Origin: Halopseudomonas sabulinigri
GTDB taxonomy: Bacteria > Pseudomonadota > Gammaproteobacteria > Pseudomonadales > Pseudomonadaceae
NCBI GenBank assembly: GCA_011053055.1
Contig: DRHT01000066.1
Span: 1-40,275, forward strand
Length of the DNA stretch: 40,275 nt
Direction: 5' to 3'
The translations under genes and the position numbers were made by a program. The notes beneath the pieces are model-generated. The model searched no databases. It saw only the letters and a list, made by a program, of their open reading frames with translations, and was not told the DNA's origin. This document shows, piece by piece, positions 38,809 to 40,275 of this stretch (its first letter is position 1; every line of letters starts with the position of its first letter).

Positions 38809-39759
38809 TCAGGCGTTCTGAACCTTCAACAGCACCCGACGTATGAATTCGCTGGTCACCTGGGGTTGTGTGATCGGCAGCATGTGACCGCCATCGATCA
38901 GCTCCAGCTCTGTATCTGGCAAAGCATCTACTAGCCCTTGACCCTGTTCCTGTGGATTCAGAATACGATCCTGACGACCATAGAGCACTCCTACCGGTAG
39001 CTTGAGCGAGCCATAGCTTTGCTGCATCGTCGGAAGTACATCAGGCAGCGCATGCATATCGGTGGAGGCGGCTACGAACTGGCTAGGCCGCATACCGAGA
39101 AAGCCACCACCGCGCAGTGGAAAATCTTCCGGCGCTGCTTCGGGGCCGAAGACGATATCCATTACCTTTTCGCGATTGCGAATGGACAGTGGTATAGCCA
39201 AGGTCCAGCCGACCAGTTTGCGCAGCCAAGGGTAGGGGATATTCAGCGCGGCGAAGGCTTTTGAGGTTTCGCTTGGCATGTGGGTTAGTGGGGCGACCAA
39301 AGCTAAACCTGAGACTTTGTCTGGATAGCGCAACGCGGTTGCCAGCGCCACAGCGCCGCCGAGTGAATGGCCCACAATGAGCGGTTTGTCTAGCTTAAGC
39401 GCGTCTATCACGCCTGCCATCACGTCGGCCTGCACATCAAGCGCGGCTGACGAGCGCGGGTGGCGTACCGAGTAGCCGCTGCCTGGACGGTCTACCGCAA
39501 TAACCCGGTGATCTCGGGCTAGTTCGCCCATCACTTGATAACCGAAGTTCTGCGCGACGCCGCTGAGGCCGTGGATCATCAAAATGCAGGGGCCGGTTCC
39601 TTGTTCAAGGTAATGCACCCGGGTGCCCTGAACTTGTAAAAATCGGCCTTCGGGTGGCATACCCAGCTCTACGCGTTTTTTGATGAATAGCGTGAATAAA
39701 AAAAGACCGGCGACAATCACCAGCAAGATTATGACAACGGTGCTGAACAGATAACTCAC
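38809..39759 (-). CDS. Membrane-anchored alpha/beta hydrolase
   Basis: The 316-aa product has an N-terminal TM anchor (VVIILLVIVAGLFLFTLFI) and an alpha/beta-hydrolase fold: oxyanion motif IHGLSG, nucleophile GHSLGG, acid YGRQDRIL and base DGGHML. It is probably an esterase or lipase; the substrate is unknown. I chose the GTG at 39759 because AAGGA lies 7 bases upstream; a TTG at 39807 would overlap the upstream gene by 20 bases. It follows an SDR gene by 28 bases, suggesting an operon for lipid or xenobiotic turnover. Confidence 0.85.
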   Translation of the reverse strand: MSYLFSTVVIILLVIVAGLFLFTLFIKKRVELGMPPEGRFLQVQGTRVHYLEQGTGPCILMIHGLSGVAQNFGYQVMGELARDHRVIAVDRPGSGYSVRHPRSSAALDVQADVMAGVIDALKLDKPLIVGHSLGGAVALATALRYPDKVSGLALVAPLTHMPSETSKAFAALNIPYPWLRKLVGWTLAIPLSIRNREKVMDIVFGPEAAPEDFPLRGGGFLGMRPSQFVAASTDMHALPDVLPTMQQSYGSLKLPVGVLYGRQDRILNPQEQGQGLVDALPDTELELIDGGHMLPITQPQVTSEFIRRVLLKVQNA

Positions 39760-39787
39760 GATTAAGTCCTTGTGCTGTTGGGCGGTA

Positions 39788-40275
39788 TCAGTCGGTTTTG
39801 GTCGCAATACCGGGCAGTAATCGCCAGTAGTTGACCGGCATCAGCCGCTCCAGCCACGAGATTATGCGCGCATCGTTACCAACCAGTACGCGGGCCTTGT
39901 CACGCTCAATTGCGCGGAGGATGATCTGCGCTGCTTTGGGCGGCGGCATGCGTAGCAGCCGTTTTGCACGTGCCATTTTTTCTTGCTGCTGTTGTTCTGT
40001 AGTCCCTTCGGGCGAGCGCGCGCTGGTAGCAATGGCGGTAGCAACACCACCGGGGTGCACCACGGTTATGCCGACCGGGGTATCGAGTAGCTCCAGACGC
40101 AACGCATTGGAAAATCCGCGCACCGCAAATTTGCTCGCACAGTAAGCCGTCTGCTCTGCAGGTGTGATCAGCCCGAACAGGCTGGAGATGTTGACGATGC
40201 GGGCGGCTGGGCGTTGCTTGAGTAGCGGCAGAAACGCGCGACACATGCACACCACGGCATCGAAGTTGATCGACA
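39788..40275 (-). CDS. Short-chain dehydrogenase/reductase, partial (N-terminus off window)
   Basis: The frame stays open to the window edge and its C-terminal ~162 residues are present. The SDR catalytic residues are visible: Ser in RIVNISSLFG and YCASK (Tyr-x3-Lys), followed by GFSNALRLELLDTPVGITVV and HPGGVATAIA. The Rossmann glycine motif lies beyond the edge. It probably acts on a hydroxy or keto group with NAD(P)(H). It lies directly upstream of the alpha/beta hydrolase on the same strand. Confidence 0.9.
   Translation of the reverse strand, partial: SINFDAVVCMCRAFLPLLKQRPAARIVNISSLFGLITPAEQTAYCASKFAVRGFSNALRLELLDTPVGITVVHPGGVATAIATSARSPEGTTEQQQQEKMARAKRLLRMPPPKAAQIILRAIERDKARVLVGNDARIISWLERLMPVNYWRLLPGIATKTD

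Overview
The window looks like chromosomal DNA of a free-living, aerobic gammaproteobacterium of the Pseudomonadales, probably Pseudomonas or Halopseudomonas. This is inferred from the gene types (RarD, LysE, FecI-FecR-TonB receptor cassette, several membrane-bound GGDEF proteins, DUF2959 and YgdI/YgdR lipoproteins, CPA1 antiporter) and from moderate-to-high GC. No rRNA, tRNA or CRISPR array was seen.

Layout. 1-2.4 kb: a truncated FecI sigma gene behind a well-kept Fur box, then a LysE exporter/GFA operon and a YgeA-like racemase. 2.6-5.2 kb: a stand-alone panB with a structured leader, a secreted LprI-family protein and a lipoprotein/membrane-protein pair. 5.7-9.4 kb: a Na+/solute symporter with a tiny partner protein, then a dCache-GGDEF cyclase. 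9.5-11.4 kb: MerR regulator plus CMD-family enzyme with a classic 19-bp-spacer MerR promoter, then a ParD-like protein translationally coupled to a second methionine aminopeptidase. 11.5-15.2 kb: RarD, a class D beta-lactamase, a second GFA protein and a serine hydrolase. 15.4-20.4 kb: YihY and MscS membrane proteins, an MDR oxidoreductase and two lipoproteins. 20.8-22.3 kb: CHASE-GGDEF cyclase.

22.4-24.85 kb is the most distinctive part: an AT-rich array of minus-strand integron gene cassettes with attC sites but no integrase in view (a CALIN). It carries an abortive-infection (Abi-C, HEPN-motif) gene, an unknown two-TM protein, a zinc-ribbon protein and a small unknown protein. One attC has shrunk to about 22 bp.

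25.1-31 kb is ordinary chromosome: MaoC hydratase, small unknown protein, Na+/H+ antiporter, C39-like protein with a 7TMR-DISM GGDEF cyclase, and an HDOD protein. 31.1-35.3 kb is an intact Fur-type fecI-fecR-TonB receptor iron-uptake signalling unit. At 35.4-37.75 kb a DUF1428 gene is split in two by a 1.95-kb insert that is flanked by 10-bp direct repeats and carries a GGDEF-EAL gene and an IS3 orfA remnant. 37.9-40.3 kb holds two YgdI/YgdR lipoproteins, an alpha/beta hydrolase and an SDR gene cut by the window edge.

Themes: four GGDEF-containing proteins and one HDOD protein point to strong investment in c-di-GMP signalling; iron-responsive control appears twice, once decayed and once intact; and two separate acquisitions (the cassette array and the GGDEF-EAL insert) interrupt otherwise ordinary chromosome.
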